A stretch of 64,000 bases of DNA from Sphingomonas sp. Mn802worker (GTDB lineage Bacteria; Pseudomonadota; Alphaproteobacteria; Sphingomonadales; Sphingomonadaceae), in contig NZ_AORY01000011.1 of NCBI RefSeq assembly GCF_000382485.1, positions 1 through 64,000 of the forward strand. The letters run 5' to 3'. Each line of letters starts with the position of its first letter. The first letter of the stretch is position 1. Both the position numbers and the translations under genes were made by a program. Shown here piece after piece: positions 17,346-26,494 of the stretch. The notes below the pieces were generated by a model. The model saw only the letters and a program-made list of their open reading frames with translations. It ran no database searches and was not told the DNA's origin.

Positions 17346-18272
17346 ATGACCACCGACGATTGCATCATCATCGGCGGCGGCCCCGCCGGGCTCACCGCCG
17401 CGATCTACCTGGCGCGCTATCATCTGCGTGTGCGGCTGTTCGACAGCGGATCGAGCCGCGCGGCGATGATCCCGCGGACGCGCAACCATGCCGGCTACCC
17501 CGATGGTATCGCGGGCAAGGACCTGCTCGCGCTGATGCTCGAACAGGCGGAGAAGTACGGCGTCGAACGGCAGGCGGTACGCGTCGAACGATTGCGGCAC
17601 GACGATGAAGGCTTCGCGCTCGCGACCGAGGATGGCGACTATCGCGCGCGCTCGGTGTTGCTGGCGACCGGTGTGGTGAACCACCGGCCTAGGCATCTGC
17701 TACCCGAGGTGCACGACCCGGCGCTGGAACGCGGATTGCTGCGCTATTGCCCGGTGTGCGACGGTTACGAGGTGACCGACAAGAAGGTCGGCGTGATCGG
17801 CACCGGCGACCACGGCGTGCGCGAGGCGTTGTTCCTGCGAAGCTTCACGCGCGACGTGACCCTGATCGCGCCCGAGGCCGAACACGCGCTCGACCCGGCG
17901 TGTGCGGCCAAGCTGGACGAGGCCGGCATCGCGCGCGTCAACGGCCCCTGCGGCAATTACGCGATTGAACAAAATGGCCAGGGTGAGCAGCTCGCCTTCG
18001 ACACTGCACGCGGGCGCATGGCGTTCGACAGCGTCTATCCCGCACTCGGATCGCGCATCCGCTCGCACCTAGCGGTCGAGGCGGGCGCACGCGCGACGGA
18101 CGAAGGCTGTCTTGAGGTCGACGATCACCAGCGCACCAGCATCCCCGGCCTGTTCGCCGCCGGCGACGTGGTGAAAGGGCTCGATCAGATCAGCCACGCG
18201 ATGGGTGAGGCAGGCGTCGCCGCGACGACGATCCGCAACATGTTGGGCGATCAGCGACCGCTCTGGCGCTGA
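17346..18272 (+). CDS. Thioredoxin-reductase-like NAD(P)/FAD flavoprotein
   Basis: A 308-residue flavoprotein with FAD-binding GGGPAGLTAAIYLAR at the N-terminus, a central redox-type motif CPVCDG (Cys135 and Cys138), a second nucleotide-binding loop GVIGTGDHGVREA and the C-terminal GLFAAGDVV. The size and layout match thioredoxin reductase, where the motif is normally CATCDG, so thiol-disulfide activity is plausible but the partner is unknown. No thioredoxin gene is nearby. The ATG at 17346 directly precedes the Rossmann fold. It is divergent from the S9 peptidase and ends eight bases from the convergent rimM. Confidence 0.85.
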   Translation: MTTDDCIIIGGGPAGLTAAIYLARYHLRVRLFDSGSSRAAMIPRTRNHAGYPDGIAGKDLLALMLEQAEKYGVERQAVRVERLRHDDEGFALATEDGDYRARSVLLATGVVNHRPRHLLPEVHDPALERGLLRYCPVCDGYEVTDKKVGVIGTGDHGVREALFLRSFTRDVTLIAPEAEHALDPACAAKLDEAGIARVNGPCGNYAIEQNGQGEQLAFDTARGRMAFDSVYPALGSRIRSHLAVEAGARATDEGCLEVDDHQRTSIPGLFAAGDVVKGLDQISHAMGEAGVAATTIRNMLGDQRPLWR

Positions 18273-18280
18273 GCGAGGGT

Positions 18281-18880
18281 TCAGTCGACGAATGCGGCCT
18301 CGATCACCAGCCGCTCGTCATTCCACTCGGGCACGGCGGTGATCGGCACCATGAAGCGCTTGCCCGGACGACCATCCACCGCGGGTCGCTCGATCTCGAT
18401 CACGTCGCCTGCGCCGAAGTTCTCGACCGCAACGACATGACCAAGGCTGTCGCCATCGGTTGAGACCGCCGGTAACCCGATCAGATCGGCATGGTAATAT
18501 TCGCCCTCGTCGAGAGCAGGCAGCGCCTCACGCGCCACCGTCAGCACGGTTCCCCGCATTGCCTCGGCGGCGTTGCGATCCGCGATCTCCTTGAAGCGCG
18601 CGATGTTGCCGTTGCGCAGTGACTGAAGCGTCAGCGAACCGTCGTTGAACGACCGATGCGCGTCCAGTTGCTCGGCAAAGACCTTTAGCTTCACCTCGCC
18701 GCCGACGCCGTGCGCGCCAGCGATGGCGGCGAGCACGACCTGCCCCGGCGGCACCACGCGCACCGGAGCCGCCGCGTCAGGCAGGCTCGGGCGAGCCGTC
18801 GCTGCCGCCGGGGGCGTCGTCGGCGCCTTCGGCGGGCGCGGGGGACGAGGCCCCTTGGTTGGTGGCGTCCTGGTCGTCAT
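18281..18880 (-). CDS. rimM: Ribosome maturation factor RimM
   Basis: Up to 199 residues. RimM helps mature the 30S head by binding S19. The recognisable part starts at about residue 48 (VVLAAIAGAHGVGGEVKLKVF), with the PRC-barrel region YYHADLIGLPAV and the C-terminal FMVPITAVPEW. The preceding 45 residues are Pro/Thr/Ala-rich and unusual for RimM; a later GTG start is possible, so the N-terminus is uncertain. It follows rpsP on the same strand after a hairpin, but its usual partner trmD is on the other strand at 21.7 kb. Confidence 0.92.
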   Translation of the reverse strand: MTTRTPPTKGPRPPRPPKAPTTPPAAATARPSLPDAAAPVRVVPPGQVVLAAIAGAHGVGGEVKLKVFAEQLDAHRSFNDGSLTLQSLRNGNIARFKEIADRNAAEAMRGTVLTVAREALPALDEGEYYHADLIGLPAVSTDGDSLGHVVAVENFGAGDVIEIERPAVDGRPGKRFMVPITAVPEWNDERLVIEAAFVD

Positions 18881-18976
18881 GCTCGTGCGAAAACTGGTCG
18901 GGGTCGGTCAAGGCTAGCTCCTCTCGTTGGAACAAGGGAACGCACGATGACCGGTCCGGTGCCGCAGCCGATCGGA

Positions 18977-19004
18977 TGCCGGCCGATACGAACACCGGCC
19001 GGCA
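18977..19004 (-). terminator. Hairpin between rpsP and rimM
   Basis: TGCCGGCC (18977-18984) and GGCCGGCA (18997-19004) form a perfect 8-bp stem with a 12-base loop, ten bases after the rpsP stop. No T run follows, so it may attenuate or protect the 3-prime end of the upstream message more than end it. Confidence 0.4.
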
Positions 19005-19013
19005 CAAGCGGGC

Positions 19014-19412
19014 TCAGGCCTCCGCCGTCTCGGCCTCGGTCGTCTCGGCCGGGGCGTTGGCGGCTTCCTGCGCCGCCTTTAGCTTCTCGGCACGCTCCTC
19101 GGCGCGCTCGGTCGCCTTCTCGCCGGGCTTGCCCTTGGTCGGGTTGTTGCGCGCTGCGCGCTCCTTGACGCCGGCCTTGTCGAGGAAGCGGGCGACGCGG
19201 TCGGTCGGCTGCGCGCCGACGCCGATCCAGTGCTTCGCGCGCTCGGCGTCGAGGATGATGCGCTTCTCGTCGTCCTTGCCGAGCAGCGGGTTGTAGTTGC
19301 CGATCTTCTCGATGAACTTGCCGTCACGCGGGCTACGCGCGTCGGCGACGACGATACGGTAATAAGGACGCTTCTTCGAGCCACCACGCGACAGACGAAT
19401 GCTCAGTGCCAT
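19014..19412 (-). CDS. rpsP: 30S ribosomal protein S16
   Basis: A 132-residue protein starting [18 protein letters not shown] at 19412, with the family core [22 protein letters not shown] and [17 protein letters not shown]16 binds early in 30S assembly. Beyond the conserved 80-residue core it has a charged Lys/Glu/Ala-rich tail that ends Glu/Thr/Ala, as is common in alphaproteobacteria. Open sequence upstream to 19523 overlaps the intergenic space and is not part of the gene. It is flanked by ffh and rimM on the same strand. Confidence 0.97.
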   Translation of the reverse strand: MALSIRLSRGGSKKRPYYRIVVADARSPRDGKFIEKIGNYNPLLGKDDEKRIILDAERAKHWIGVGAQPTDRVARFLDKAGVKERAARNNPTKGKPGEKATERAEERAEKLKAAQEAANAPAETTEAETAEA

Positions 19413-19467
19413 GTTACTCTTCTTCCTTCTTCGATTTGGAACGCCCGCCGTAGCGGGCACGTGAAAC

Positions 19468-20997
19468 TTACTTCTTGAACTTGAACCCGCCGGGCATTCC
19501 CGGCAGCCCGCCCGGTATGCCACCCGGCCCCGGCAATCCCGGCATCCCCGCCAGGCTTCCGCCCGGCCCGCCCGCCTTGGACATCATGTCGCCCAGCTCC
19601 GCGCCGCCCAGCGCGTTGCCAAGACCACCCAGCCCGCCCTTGCCGAGCATGCCAAGCAGTCCCTTCATCCCGCCCATCTTCTTGATCTTCTTCATGGCGG
19701 TCTGCATTTCCAGGTGCATCTTCAGGAGCTTGTTGACCTCCTGCACGTTGGTGCCCGATCCCTTGGCGATGCGGATCTTGCGCTTGGCGTTGATCAGCTC
19801 GGGCTTGGCACGTTCCTTGACCGTCATCGACGTGATCATCGCGTCCATCCGCAGCAGGATCTTCTCGTCCACCGCGCCCGACGCCATCGCCTTCTGCGCG
19901 CCCTTCATGCCGGGCAACATGCCGGCGAGCGCGCCCAGTCCGCCCATGCGCCGCATCTGCGCCAACTGCGCGCGCAGGTCGTTCATGTCGAACTGACCCT
20001 TGGCAAGCCGCGCGGTCATCCGCTCGGCGTCCTCCTGCTGGATCGCCTCCGCAGCGCGCTCGACCAGGCTGACGACGTCGCCCATGCCCAGGATGCGCCC
20101 CGCGACACGGCTCGGCTGGAACGCTTCCAGCGCGTCCATTTTCTCGCCGACGCCCGCGAACTTGATCGGCTTGCCCGTCACCGCGCGCATCGACAGCGCC
20201 GCACCACCGCGCGCGTCGCCGTCCATGCGGGTCAGCACCACGCCCGTCAGCGGCACCTGATCGGAGAAGTTCTGCGCGACGTTGACCGCATCCTGGCCGG
20301 TCAGCGAGTCGACGACGAGCAGGATCTCGTTCGGCGTCGTGACCTCGGCCACCGCCTTCATCTCGTCCATCAACGCCTGATCGACGTGCAGACGACCCGC
20401 GGTGTCGAGCATCAGCACGTCGAAACCCTGCAGCTTCGCCGCCTGCAGCGCGCGGCGAGCGATGTCGACCGGCTGCTGGCCCGCCACGATCGGCAGCGTC
20501 GCGACCTCGACCTGCGTGCCCAGCGTCGCCAGCTGCTCCTGCGCGTTCGGGCGATTGACGTCCAGCGACGCCATCAGCACCTTCTTCGTCGGGCGACCGG
20601 TGATCGAACCCTTCGACAGTCGCCGCGCGATCTTGGCCGTCGTGGTCGTCTTGCCCGACCCTTGCAGGCCGACCATCATCACGACCGCCGGCGGCGCGAC
20701 GTTCAGGTCGAGCTCGGCGCCCTCGGGATCGTCGCCGCCCAGCATCTCGACCAGCGCGTCGTTGACGATCTTGACGACCTGCTGCCCCGGCGTGACCGAG
20801 CGCAGCACGTTCTGCCCGATCGCCGCCTCAGTCGCCTTGTCGACGAACTGACGCGCGACGGGCAGCGCCACGTCGGCTTCGAGCAGCGCGATGCGGACCT
20901 CGCGCATCGCCTGGCGCACGTCGGCCTCGGTCAGCGCGCCACGACCACGCAGCCGGTCGAACACGCCACCAAGACGATCGCTGAGGCTCTCGAACAT
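19468..20997 (-). CDS. ffh: Signal recognition particle protein Ffh
   Basis: A 509-residue SRP GTPase: N domain, G domain with [24 protein letters not shown] and [10 protein letters not shown], and a Met-rich M domain that binds signal peptides and 4.5S RNA. The C-terminus is a long Gly/Pro/Met-rich tail (from about residue 455) ending GGFKFKK. The start is the ATG at 20997 ([10 protein letters not shown]); the frame is open another 30 bases upstream. Together with ffs (47.9 kb) and ftsY (24.1 kb) the SRP core is complete in this window. Confidence 0.98.
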   Translation of the reverse strand: MFESLSDRLGGVFDRLRGRGALTEADVRQAMREVRIALLEADVALPVARQFVDKATEAAIGQNVLRSVTPGQQVVKIVNDALVEMLGGDDPEGAELDLNVAPPAVVMMVGLQGSGKTTTTAKIARRLSKGSITGRPTKKVLMASLDVNRPNAQEQLATLGTQVEVATLPIVAGQQPVDIARRALQAAKLQGFDVLMLDTAGRLHVDQALMDEMKAVAEVTTPNEILLVVDSLTGQDAVNVAQNFSDQVPLTGVVLTRMDGDARGGAALSMRAVTGKPIKFAGVGEKMDALEAFQPSRVAGRILGMGDVVSLVERAAEAIQQEDAERMTARLAKGQFDMNDLRAQLAQMRRMGGLGALAGMLPGMKGAQKAMASGAVDEKILLRMDAMITSMTVKERAKPELINAKRKIRIAKGSGTNVQEVNKLLKMHLEMQTAMKKIKKMGGMKGLLGMLGKGGLGGLGNALGGAELGDMMSKAGGPGGSLAGMPGLPGPGGIPGGLPGMPGGFKFKK

Positions 20998-21214
20998 CCA
21001 AATCCCTTCCGCCGGCCGCGAAATCACACCCGGCTAAACCCGCCCACCGCCAAACGCAAAAGCGCCGGCGGGCGAAACCTCGCCGGCCAGCGTGCGCCGC
21101 AGATGGACGCGTTGCTCAAGCGTTCACGGTGGAACGTGGTCGGGCCCTTAGCGCAACGACACCCCGCCGGCAAGATCACATGGGCAACCGCAAACAAGGT
21201 ACGACGCGGCCACG

Positions 21215-21244
21215 TTGAACACCCGCCGCCTTTCATGCTTTAAT
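21215..21244 (+). promoter_or_regulatory. Possible sigma-70-type promoter for the 21293 gene
   Basis: TTGAAC (21215-21220) and TTTAAT (21239-21244) are separated by 18 bases and lie about 50 bases before the GTG at 21293. The rest of 20998-21292, between the divergent ffh and this gene, is GC-rich with no coding sign I can support. The match is reasonable but found by eye only. Confidence 0.35.
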
Positions 21245-21292
21245 TCAAGCAAGCCGTGAGACCAATGCGGCATCAATCGCAGGAGACGATGC

Positions 21293-21616
21293 GTGGGCCA
21301 GCCATCCGACAAACAGAAACAGCTTCACCACGATGTCACCAACGTCGGGCTTCGCGCGCAGGTCACGGCGGTTGGGCTGATCCAGCTCTGCGTCGAACTG
21401 CGCAAGACCAACGCGCTGAGCGAAGACGGATTGAACAACGTCAAAAAGGCGATCGCCGACGAACTGCTGATCGGGCAGAACCGGCGGTACTGCTCGCGCG
21501 ACCAGCGCTGCGAGATCGAGGAACGGATCGATCGCATCTTCGCGGGCGAGCAAAAGGTCGGGCCGGCAGAAGAACTGTCCTTCGTCACCGATCCCGAAGG
21601 TGCGCCGCTACACTGA
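21293..21616 (+). CDS. Conserved-looking hypothetical protein, 107 residues
   Basis: A small soluble protein starting from a GTG with AGGAG seven bases upstream. It is polar with helical segments (TAVGLIQLCVELRKTNAL; DEIEERIDRIF-like end) and contains two cysteines close together (RRYCSRDQRCEIEE). Third-position GC and the ribosome site support a real gene. I do not recognise the family. It sits between the divergent ffh and trmD, a place where related genomes normally have no gap between SRP and trmD genes. Confidence 0.6.
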   Translation: MGQPSDKQKQLHHDVTNVGLRAQVTAVGLIQLCVELRKTNALSEDGLNNVKKAIADELLIGQNRRYCSRDQRCEIEERIDRIFAGEQKVGPAEELSFVTDPEGAPLH

Positions 21617-21692
21617 GGGCCGCACCCGTGGTTGACCTGGCGCGCGGCATCATTGAGGGGCGGGTAATCACCGATCGGAAGCCGCTTCGCCT

Positions 21693-22421
21693 GTGCCGTT
21701 TCACGCCACCGTCCTGACGCTCTACCCCGACATGTTCCCGGGACCCCTCGGTCACGCGCTCGCCGGACGGGCGCTCGCGAGCGGCTTGTGGTCGCTCGAC
21801 GCGGTCAACATCCGCGACAGCGCGACCGATCGCCACCGCACCGTCGATGATACGCCCGCGGGCGGCGGCGCCGGCATGGTGCTGCGCGCCGACGTGGTCG
21901 CCAGCGCGCTCGACAAGGTCAGCGACGATCGACCGGTCCTGGCCATGACGCCCCGGGGTGCTCCCCTCACCCAGTCGCGCGTCCGCACGCTTGCGGCCGG
22001 GCCCGGCGCGGTGATCCTGTGCGGGCGCTTCGAGGGGTTCGACGAACGCCTGTTCGATGCGCGCGACGTCGAGCAGGTCGCGATCGGCGACTATGTACTC
22101 TCGGGCGGTGAGATGGGGGCGATGGTGCTGCTCGACGCTTGCGTCCGGCTGGTTCCGGGCGTAATGGGCGCGGCTTCTAGCGGGGACGAGGAAAGCTTCG
22201 AAAGCGGCCTCCTCGAATATCCGCATTATACCCGACCATATGAATGGGAAGGGCGCACGATCCCCGAAGTGCTGCGATCGGGGGATCATGCGAGGATCGC
22301 CGCCTGGCGAAAGCAACAGGCGGAGGTCGACACACGGCTACGGCGGCCGGACCTGTGGGAGCGTCACACCGGCGCTCGGGTTCGGTCGCCCTCTGGTGCG
22401 CGGCATGATGATGAAGGTTGA
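21693..22421 (+). CDS. trmD: tRNA (guanine-N1)-methyltransferase TrmD
   Basis: A 242-residue SPOUT methyltransferase that makes m1G37 in tRNAs and prevents frameshifting. Family motifs are [18 protein letters not shown], the knot region [23 protein letters not shown] and LEYPHYTRP. The start is GTG at 21693 ([12 protein letters not shown]). It is followed seven bases later by rplS, the classic pairing, but rimM and rpsP are on the opposite strand. Confidence 0.97.
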   Translation: MPFHATVLTLYPDMFPGPLGHALAGRALASGLWSLDAVNIRDSATDRHRTVDDTPAGGGAGMVLRADVVASALDKVSDDRPVLAMTPRGAPLTQSRVRTLAAGPGAVILCGRFEGFDERLFDARDVEQVAIGDYVLSGGEMGAMVLLDACVRLVPGVMGAASSGDEESFESGLLEYPHYTRPYEWEGRTIPEVLRSGDHARIAAWRKQQAEVDTRLRRPDLWERHTGARVRSPSGARHDDEG

Positions 22422-22427
22422 ATACAC

Positions 22428-22814
22428 ATGAACCTGATCCAGACGCTCGAAGCAGAGCAGATCGCCAAGCTCGTCGCCAAGCGCGAGATCCCCGAGTTCC
22501 GCGCCGGCGACTCGCTGCGCGTCGGTGTCCGCGTGGTCGAGGGTGAGCGTACCCGCGTCCAGAACTACGAGGGCGTGTGCATCGCGCGCTCGAACAAGGG
22601 CATGGGCTCGAGCTTCACCGTTCGCAAGATCTCGTTCGGTGAGGGTGTGGAGCGCGTGTTCCCGCTCTACTCGCCCAACATCGAATCGATCACGGTCGTC
22701 CGCAAGGGTGCGGTGCGTCGTGCGAAGCTCTACTACCTGCGCGGTCGCACGGGTAAGTCGGCGCGTATCGCCGAGCGTCGCGATACCCGCCCGACGGCAA
22801 CTGCGGCCGAGTAA
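22428..22814 (+). CDS. rplS: 50S ribosomal protein L19
   Basis: A 128-residue protein at the 30S-50S interface, with family blocks [50 protein letters not shown] and [15 protein letters not shown]. It follows trmD within seven bases and is closed by a strong terminator. Confidence 0.98.
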   Translation: MNLIQTLEAEQIAKLVAKREIPEFRAGDSLRVGVRVVEGERTRVQNYEGVCIARSNKGMGSSFTVRKISFGEGVERVFPLYSPNIESITVVRKGAVRRAKLYYLRGRTGKSARIAERRDTRPTATAAE

Positions 22815-22842
22815 TCGGCGCGCTCCATACGGTAGCGTCACG

Positions 22843-22876
22843 GGGCGTGGGTGGTGTCTGCCATCCGCGCCCTTTT
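22843..22876 (+). terminator. Rho-independent terminator after rplS
   Basis: A 12-bp stem (22843-22854 with 22861-22872, two G-U pairs) with a six-base loop is followed by TTTT. It lies 28 bases after the rplS stop and separates trmD-rplS from mtaB. Confidence 0.85.
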
Positions 22877-22934
22877 CGCGTCCGACGCGCCCGTACCGTG
22901 GACTTGATCCGCCCCCGCCCCTAGATCGCCCGGC

Positions 22935-24128
22935 ATGTCCGCTTCCCCCCGGCCCGTTGTCACGCTGGGCTGCCGCCTCAACATCGCCGAGAGCGAGGCG
23001 ATCCGCCAGCTCCTGCCCGCCAGCGCGAACGGTCGCGACGTGGCGGTGGTGAACAGCTGCGGGGTCACCAACCAGGCGGTGAAGGACACGCGCGCCGCGA
23101 TCCGCCGGCTGCGCCGCGAGCGGCCGGATGCGGAACTGGTCGTCACCGGTTGTGCCTCCGATATGGACCGCGCCGCGTTCGAGGCCATGCCCGAGGTCGA
23201 TCGCGTCGTCGCCAACGCCGCCAAGCTGCTGCCCGCCACCTGGGGCCCACGCGCCAACATGGCGCCGCCGCGTCGCCACACGCGCGGCTTCGTCGGCGTG
23301 CAGAACGGCTGCGACCACGCCTGCACCTTCTGCGCGATTCCGCAGGGGCGCGGCACCAGCCGCTCCGACCCGATCGGCACGGTAATCGATCACGTCGTGA
23401 CCTTGGTCGAGGAAGGTAAGCGCGAGGTCGTGTTGAGCGGGGTCGACCTGACCAGCTACGACGATCACGGCGCGCGCCTGCCGGTGCTCGTCGAGCGGCT
23501 GCTCACGCAGGTGCCCGCGCTTGAACGGCTACGCCTCTCCTCGCTCGATCCCGCGGAGGTTGACGACCACCTCTTCGCGCTGTTGACGCAGGAGCCGCGT
23601 GTCATGCCGCATGTCCATCTGTCGCTACAGGCGGGTGACGACCTGATCCTCAAGCGGATGCGCCGCCGCCACACCCGGGCGCAGGCGAGTGCGCTGTCAC
23701 AGGCGCTCAAGGCCGCGCGGCCGGAGATCACGATCGGCGCCGACCTGATCGCGGGCTTTCCCACAGAGAGCGAGCCTGCGCACGCCAACACGCTCGCGAT
23801 GATCGATGACGCCGACATCACCCACGCGCACGTTTTCCCCTACTCCCCGCGCGACCGTACCCCAGCCGCACGGATGCCGCAGGTCGCGCCAGATATCGCG
23901 CGCGCGCGTGCCGCGGCGGTGCGAGCCGCCAGTGCCCAACGCCGCGCCCAGTGGCTCCTTACGCAGGTCGGCACGGTACAGCCGGTGCTCATCGAGCGCC
24001 CGGGTGACCGCGGCCACACTCCTGCCTTTGCCGATCTGCACCTAAACGCGGCCGCGCCGGTCGGCAGCATCGTCAACGCCCGCGTCACTGCGGCCACTTC
24101 TACTCACCTGATCGGGACCCCTGAATGA
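22935..24128 (+). CDS. mtaB: tRNA t6A37 methylthiotransferase MtaB
   Basis: A 397-residue radical-SAM enzyme that converts t6A37 to ms2t6A37. The N-terminal UPF0004 domain holds three Cys of one Fe-S cluster (TLGCRLN, NSCGV, TGCAS); the radical-SAM triad is CDHACTFC near residue 128. A C-terminal TRAM-like domain follows. It depends on the t6A made with the help of TsaE, encoded at 3.4 kb. Its stop overlaps the ftsY ATG (ATGA, 24125-24128). Confidence 0.93.
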   Translation: MSASPRPVVTLGCRLNIAESEAIRQLLPASANGRDVAVVNSCGVTNQAVKDTRAAIRRLRRERPDAELVVTGCASDMDRAAFEAMPEVDRVVANAAKLLPATWGPRANMAPPRRHTRGFVGVQNGCDHACTFCAIPQGRGTSRSDPIGTVIDHVVTLVEEGKREVVLSGVDLTSYDDHGARLPVLVERLLTQVPALERLRLSSLDPAEVDDHLFALLTQEPRVMPHVHLSLQAGDDLILKRMRRRHTRAQASALSQALKAARPEITIGADLIAGFPTESEPAHANTLAMIDDADITHAHVFPYSPRDRTPAARMPQVAPDIARARAAAVRAASAQRRAQWLLTQVGTVQPVLIERPGDRGHTPAFADLHLNAAAPVGSIVNARVTAATSTHLIGTPE

Positions 24129-25057
24129 GCACCAGCTGGCACGACAAGCTGCTCGGCGGCTTTCGCCGCACCTCCGACCGCCTCGTCGGCAATCTCGCGG
24201 GGCTGGGCGGCGCGCGGCTCGACGACGACACGCTTGATGAGATCGAAGAAGCGCTGATCGCCTCCGACCTTGGCCCCGAGACCGCCACCCGCGTCCGCGC
24301 GCGCCTCGCCGAGGGCACGTTCGAGCGCAACATGGAGGAGCTCGGCATCCGCGTCGTCGTCGCGGAGGAAGTCGAGAAGGTGCTGGCTGAGGTCGCCAAG
24401 CCGATCGAGATCGAGGCATTTCCGCGCCCGCAGGTGATCCTCGTCATCGGCGTCAACGGATCGGGCAAGACGACCACGATCGCGAAGCTCGCGCACCTGT
24501 TCATGGAACAGGATTACGCCGTCATGCTGGCGGCGGGCGACACCTTCCGCGCCGCCGCGATCGGGCAGCTGCGCACCTGGGCCGAGCGGATCGGCGTGCC
24601 GATCGTCACCGGCCCCGAGGGTGGCGACGCCGCCGGCATCGTGTGGGACGCGGTCAAGAAGGCGACCGAGATCGGCACCGACGTGCTGATCGTCGACACC
24701 GCCGGCCGGCTGCAGAACAAGCGCGAGCTGATGGACGAACTCGCCAAGATCCGCCGCGTGCTCGGTCGCTTGAACCCGGCCGCACCACACGACGTACTGC
24801 TCGTCCTCGACGCTACCACGGGGCAGAACGCGCTCAACCAGATCGAGGTGTTCAAGGAGGTGGCAGGCGTCACCGGGCTCGTCATGACCAAGCTTGACGG
24901 TACCGCGCGCGGCGGCGTGCTGGTCGCGGCGGCGGAGCGGTACGGCCTGCCGATCCACGCGATCGGGGTGGGCGAGCAGATGGACGATCTGCGCCCGTTC
25001 AACGCCAACGAGGTCAGCCGCATCATCGCCGGCGTCGACACGGGGCCGCGCAAGTGA
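24125..25057 (+). CDS. ftsY: SRP receptor GTPase FtsY
   Basis: A 310-residue NG-domain GTPase with GVNGSGKTTTIAKLA, AAGDTFRAAAIGQL, DTAGRLQNK and TKLDGTARGG. It docks Ffh-ribosome complexes at the membrane. The acidic A domain seen in E. coli is almost absent, as is usual in alphaproteobacteria. Translation is probably coupled to mtaB upstream and to ispZ downstream (GTGA, 25054-25057). Confidence 0.98.
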   Translation: MSTSWHDKLLGGFRRTSDRLVGNLAGLGGARLDDDTLDEIEEALIASDLGPETATRVRARLAEGTFERNMEELGIRVVVAEEVEKVLAEVAKPIEIEAFPRPQVILVIGVNGSGKTTTIAKLAHLFMEQDYAVMLAAGDTFRAAAIGQLRTWAERIGVPIVTGPEGGDAAGIVWDAVKKATEIGTDVLIVDTAGRLQNKRELMDELAKIRRVLGRLNPAAPHDVLLVLDATTGQNALNQIEVFKEVAGVTGLVMTKLDGTARGGVLVAAAERYGLPIHAIGVGEQMDDLRPFNANEVSRIIAGVDTGPRK

Positions 25058-25764
25058 GCACCGCGCCCACTCCAGTCGTCGAGCCGAGCGCCGGCATCAA
25101 GCACCTCGTCGACTACGGCCCGCTGGTCGTCTTCTTCCTCGTCAACTTCCTCGTCCCAGCGACCGCGGCGCGCGGGATCGTGTCGCATTTCACCCGCGCG
25201 CTCGACGGCATGGCGCAGGTCGAGATGCTGCTGATGGCGCGCGTGATCCTGGCGACCGCCGCCTTCGTGATTGCGAGCGCCGCCGCGCTGGTCCTCGCCA
25301 AAGTGAAGCTCGGCCGCGTGCCGCCGCTGCTGCTGATCTCGGCCGGTCTGGTGCTCGTGTTCGGCGGGCTGACGATGTATTTCCGCGACGCACGCTTCAT
25401 CCAGATGAAGCCGACGATTGTCTACGCTTTGCTGTCGGGCGTGCTGCTCGGCGGCCTTGTCGCGCACAAGCCGCTGCTGCGCGACCTGCTTGGCAGCACC
25501 TATCCGGGCTTGAGCGAGGCAGGCTGGCGGCGGCTGACGATCAACTGGATCCTGTTCTTCGCCGCGATGGCGATCGCGAACGAGGCCGTCTGGCGCGGCG
25601 CCTACGCGCTCTACGGCAAGTCGCGCGGCTGGGACCTGTGGGCGATCTACAAATTGTGGGTGGTGATCCCCCTCACCCTGATCTTTGCGATCGCGAACGT
25701 GCCGATGCTGCTGCGGCACGGTGCGCAACTGGGGCAGGAGCCGCCGCTGCCGCCGGAGGGGTGA
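25054..25764 (+). CDS. Intracellular septation-like membrane protein IspZ/YciB
   Basis: A 236-residue membrane protein with five to six helices and the family motifs DYGPLVVFFLVNF and GLTMYFRDARFIQMKPT and NEAVWR. The family (YciB/IspZ) is linked to cell division and envelope integrity, without a known biochemical activity. It starts with GTG at 25054 overlapping the ftsY stop and ends in front of a bidirectional terminator. Confidence 0.9.
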   Translation: MSTAPTPVVEPSAGIKHLVDYGPLVVFFLVNFLVPATAARGIVSHFTRALDGMAQVEMLLMARVILATAAFVIASAAALVLAKVKLGRVPPLLLISAGLVLVFGGLTMYFRDARFIQMKPTIVYALLSGVLLGGLVAHKPLLRDLLGSTYPGLSEAGWRRLTINWILFFAAMAIANEAVWRGAYALYGKSRGWDLWAIYKLWVVIPLTLIFAIANVPMLLRHGAQLGQEPPLPPEG

Positions 25765-25773
25765 CATGAAAAA

Positions 25774-25795
25774 GGGCGCGTCACCCGACGCGCCC
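25774..25795. terminator. Bidirectional terminator between ispZ and sodB
   Basis: GGGCGCGTC (25774-25782), a four-base loop and GACGCGCCC (25787-25795) form a 9-bp perfect stem. An A run precedes it, giving a T run on the minus strand for sodB; the plus strand has TCCTCGTT. Confidence 0.75.
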
Positions 25796-25816
25796 TCCTC
25801 GTTCACTCGAGAATGT

Positions 25817-26428
25817 TCAGCCCGCGGCCTGCTCGTAGCGGCGTCCGGCCTCGTCCCAGTTCACCACGTCCCACCACGCCTTCAGATAACCCGGCCGGTC
25901 ATTCATGTAGGTCAGGTAGTAGGCATGCTCCCACACGTCGTTGCCGAGGATCGGCGTGCCCGGCTCCTTGGCGTCGTCCATCAGCGGGTTGTCCTGGTTC
26001 GGCGTCGACGTGACCTTGAGCGTGCCGTCCTTGTCCGCGATCACCCACGCCCAGCCCGAGCCGAACTGGCCCGCACCCTTCGTGTTGAAATCCTCCTTCA
26101 GCTTGTCGAGCCCGCCGTAAGCGTCGATCGCCTCCTTGAGCTTGCCCGACGGCTGAGTCGAACCCTTCGGCCCCATGATCTTCCAGAAGAAATCGTGGTT
26201 CCAATAACCGCCGCCGTTGTTGCGGACGAGCGCGGGCTGCTGCGAGATCATGCCGAGGATTTCCTCGATCGACTTGCCCTCCAGCTTCGGGTCGGCGGCG
26301 ACGCCCTCGTTCAGCTTGTTGGTATAGGCCGCGTGATGCTTGTCGTGGTGGAACGTCATCGTCTCCTTGGAGATGACCGGCTCCAGCGCGTCATAAGCGT
26401 ACGGCAGCGGCGGCAGTTCGAAAGCCAT
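25817..26428 (-). CDS. sodB: Superoxide dismutase, Fe type
   Basis: A 203-residue enzyme that dismutates superoxide. Metal ligands are visible: His in TFHHDKHHAAY, His in YWNHDFFW, and Asp/His in the C-terminal DVWEHAYYLTY block. The GAGQFGSGWAW stretch and start MAFELPPLPY fit the iron form of proteobacteria. The ATG at 26428 is standard; an upstream extension to 26476 is not. It is not signal-bearing, so cytoplasmic. A shared terminator separates it from ispZ. Confidence 0.96.
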   Translation of the reverse strand: MAFELPPLPYAYDALEPVISKETMTFHHDKHHAAYTNKLNEGVAADPKLEGKSIEEILGMISQQPALVRNNGGGYWNHDFFWKIMGPKGSTQPSGKLKEAIDAYGGLDKLKEDFNTKGAGQFGSGWAWVIADKDGTLKVTSTPNQDNPLMDDAKEPGTPILGNDVWEHAYYLTYMNDRPGYLKAWWDVVNWDEAGRRYEQAAG

Positions 26429-26494
26429 GAGAATGCTCCTTGATGGGGTTCGCGGATCAAACGCGACCGCTCCCAAATGGCTCCGGCAAGGTCG

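Noticed and set aside
18777..19007. Acidic 76-codon minus-strand frame overlapping the rimM start
   Set aside because: It overlaps the rimM N-terminal region in another frame and has no ribosome site or known homology; it might reflect the doubtful rimM start, not a gene.
20998..21292. Long gap between ffh and the 107-codon gene as a possible riboswitch or RNA gene
   Set aside because: No conserved RNA motif or strong terminator could be recognised; only a possible promoter near its right end.
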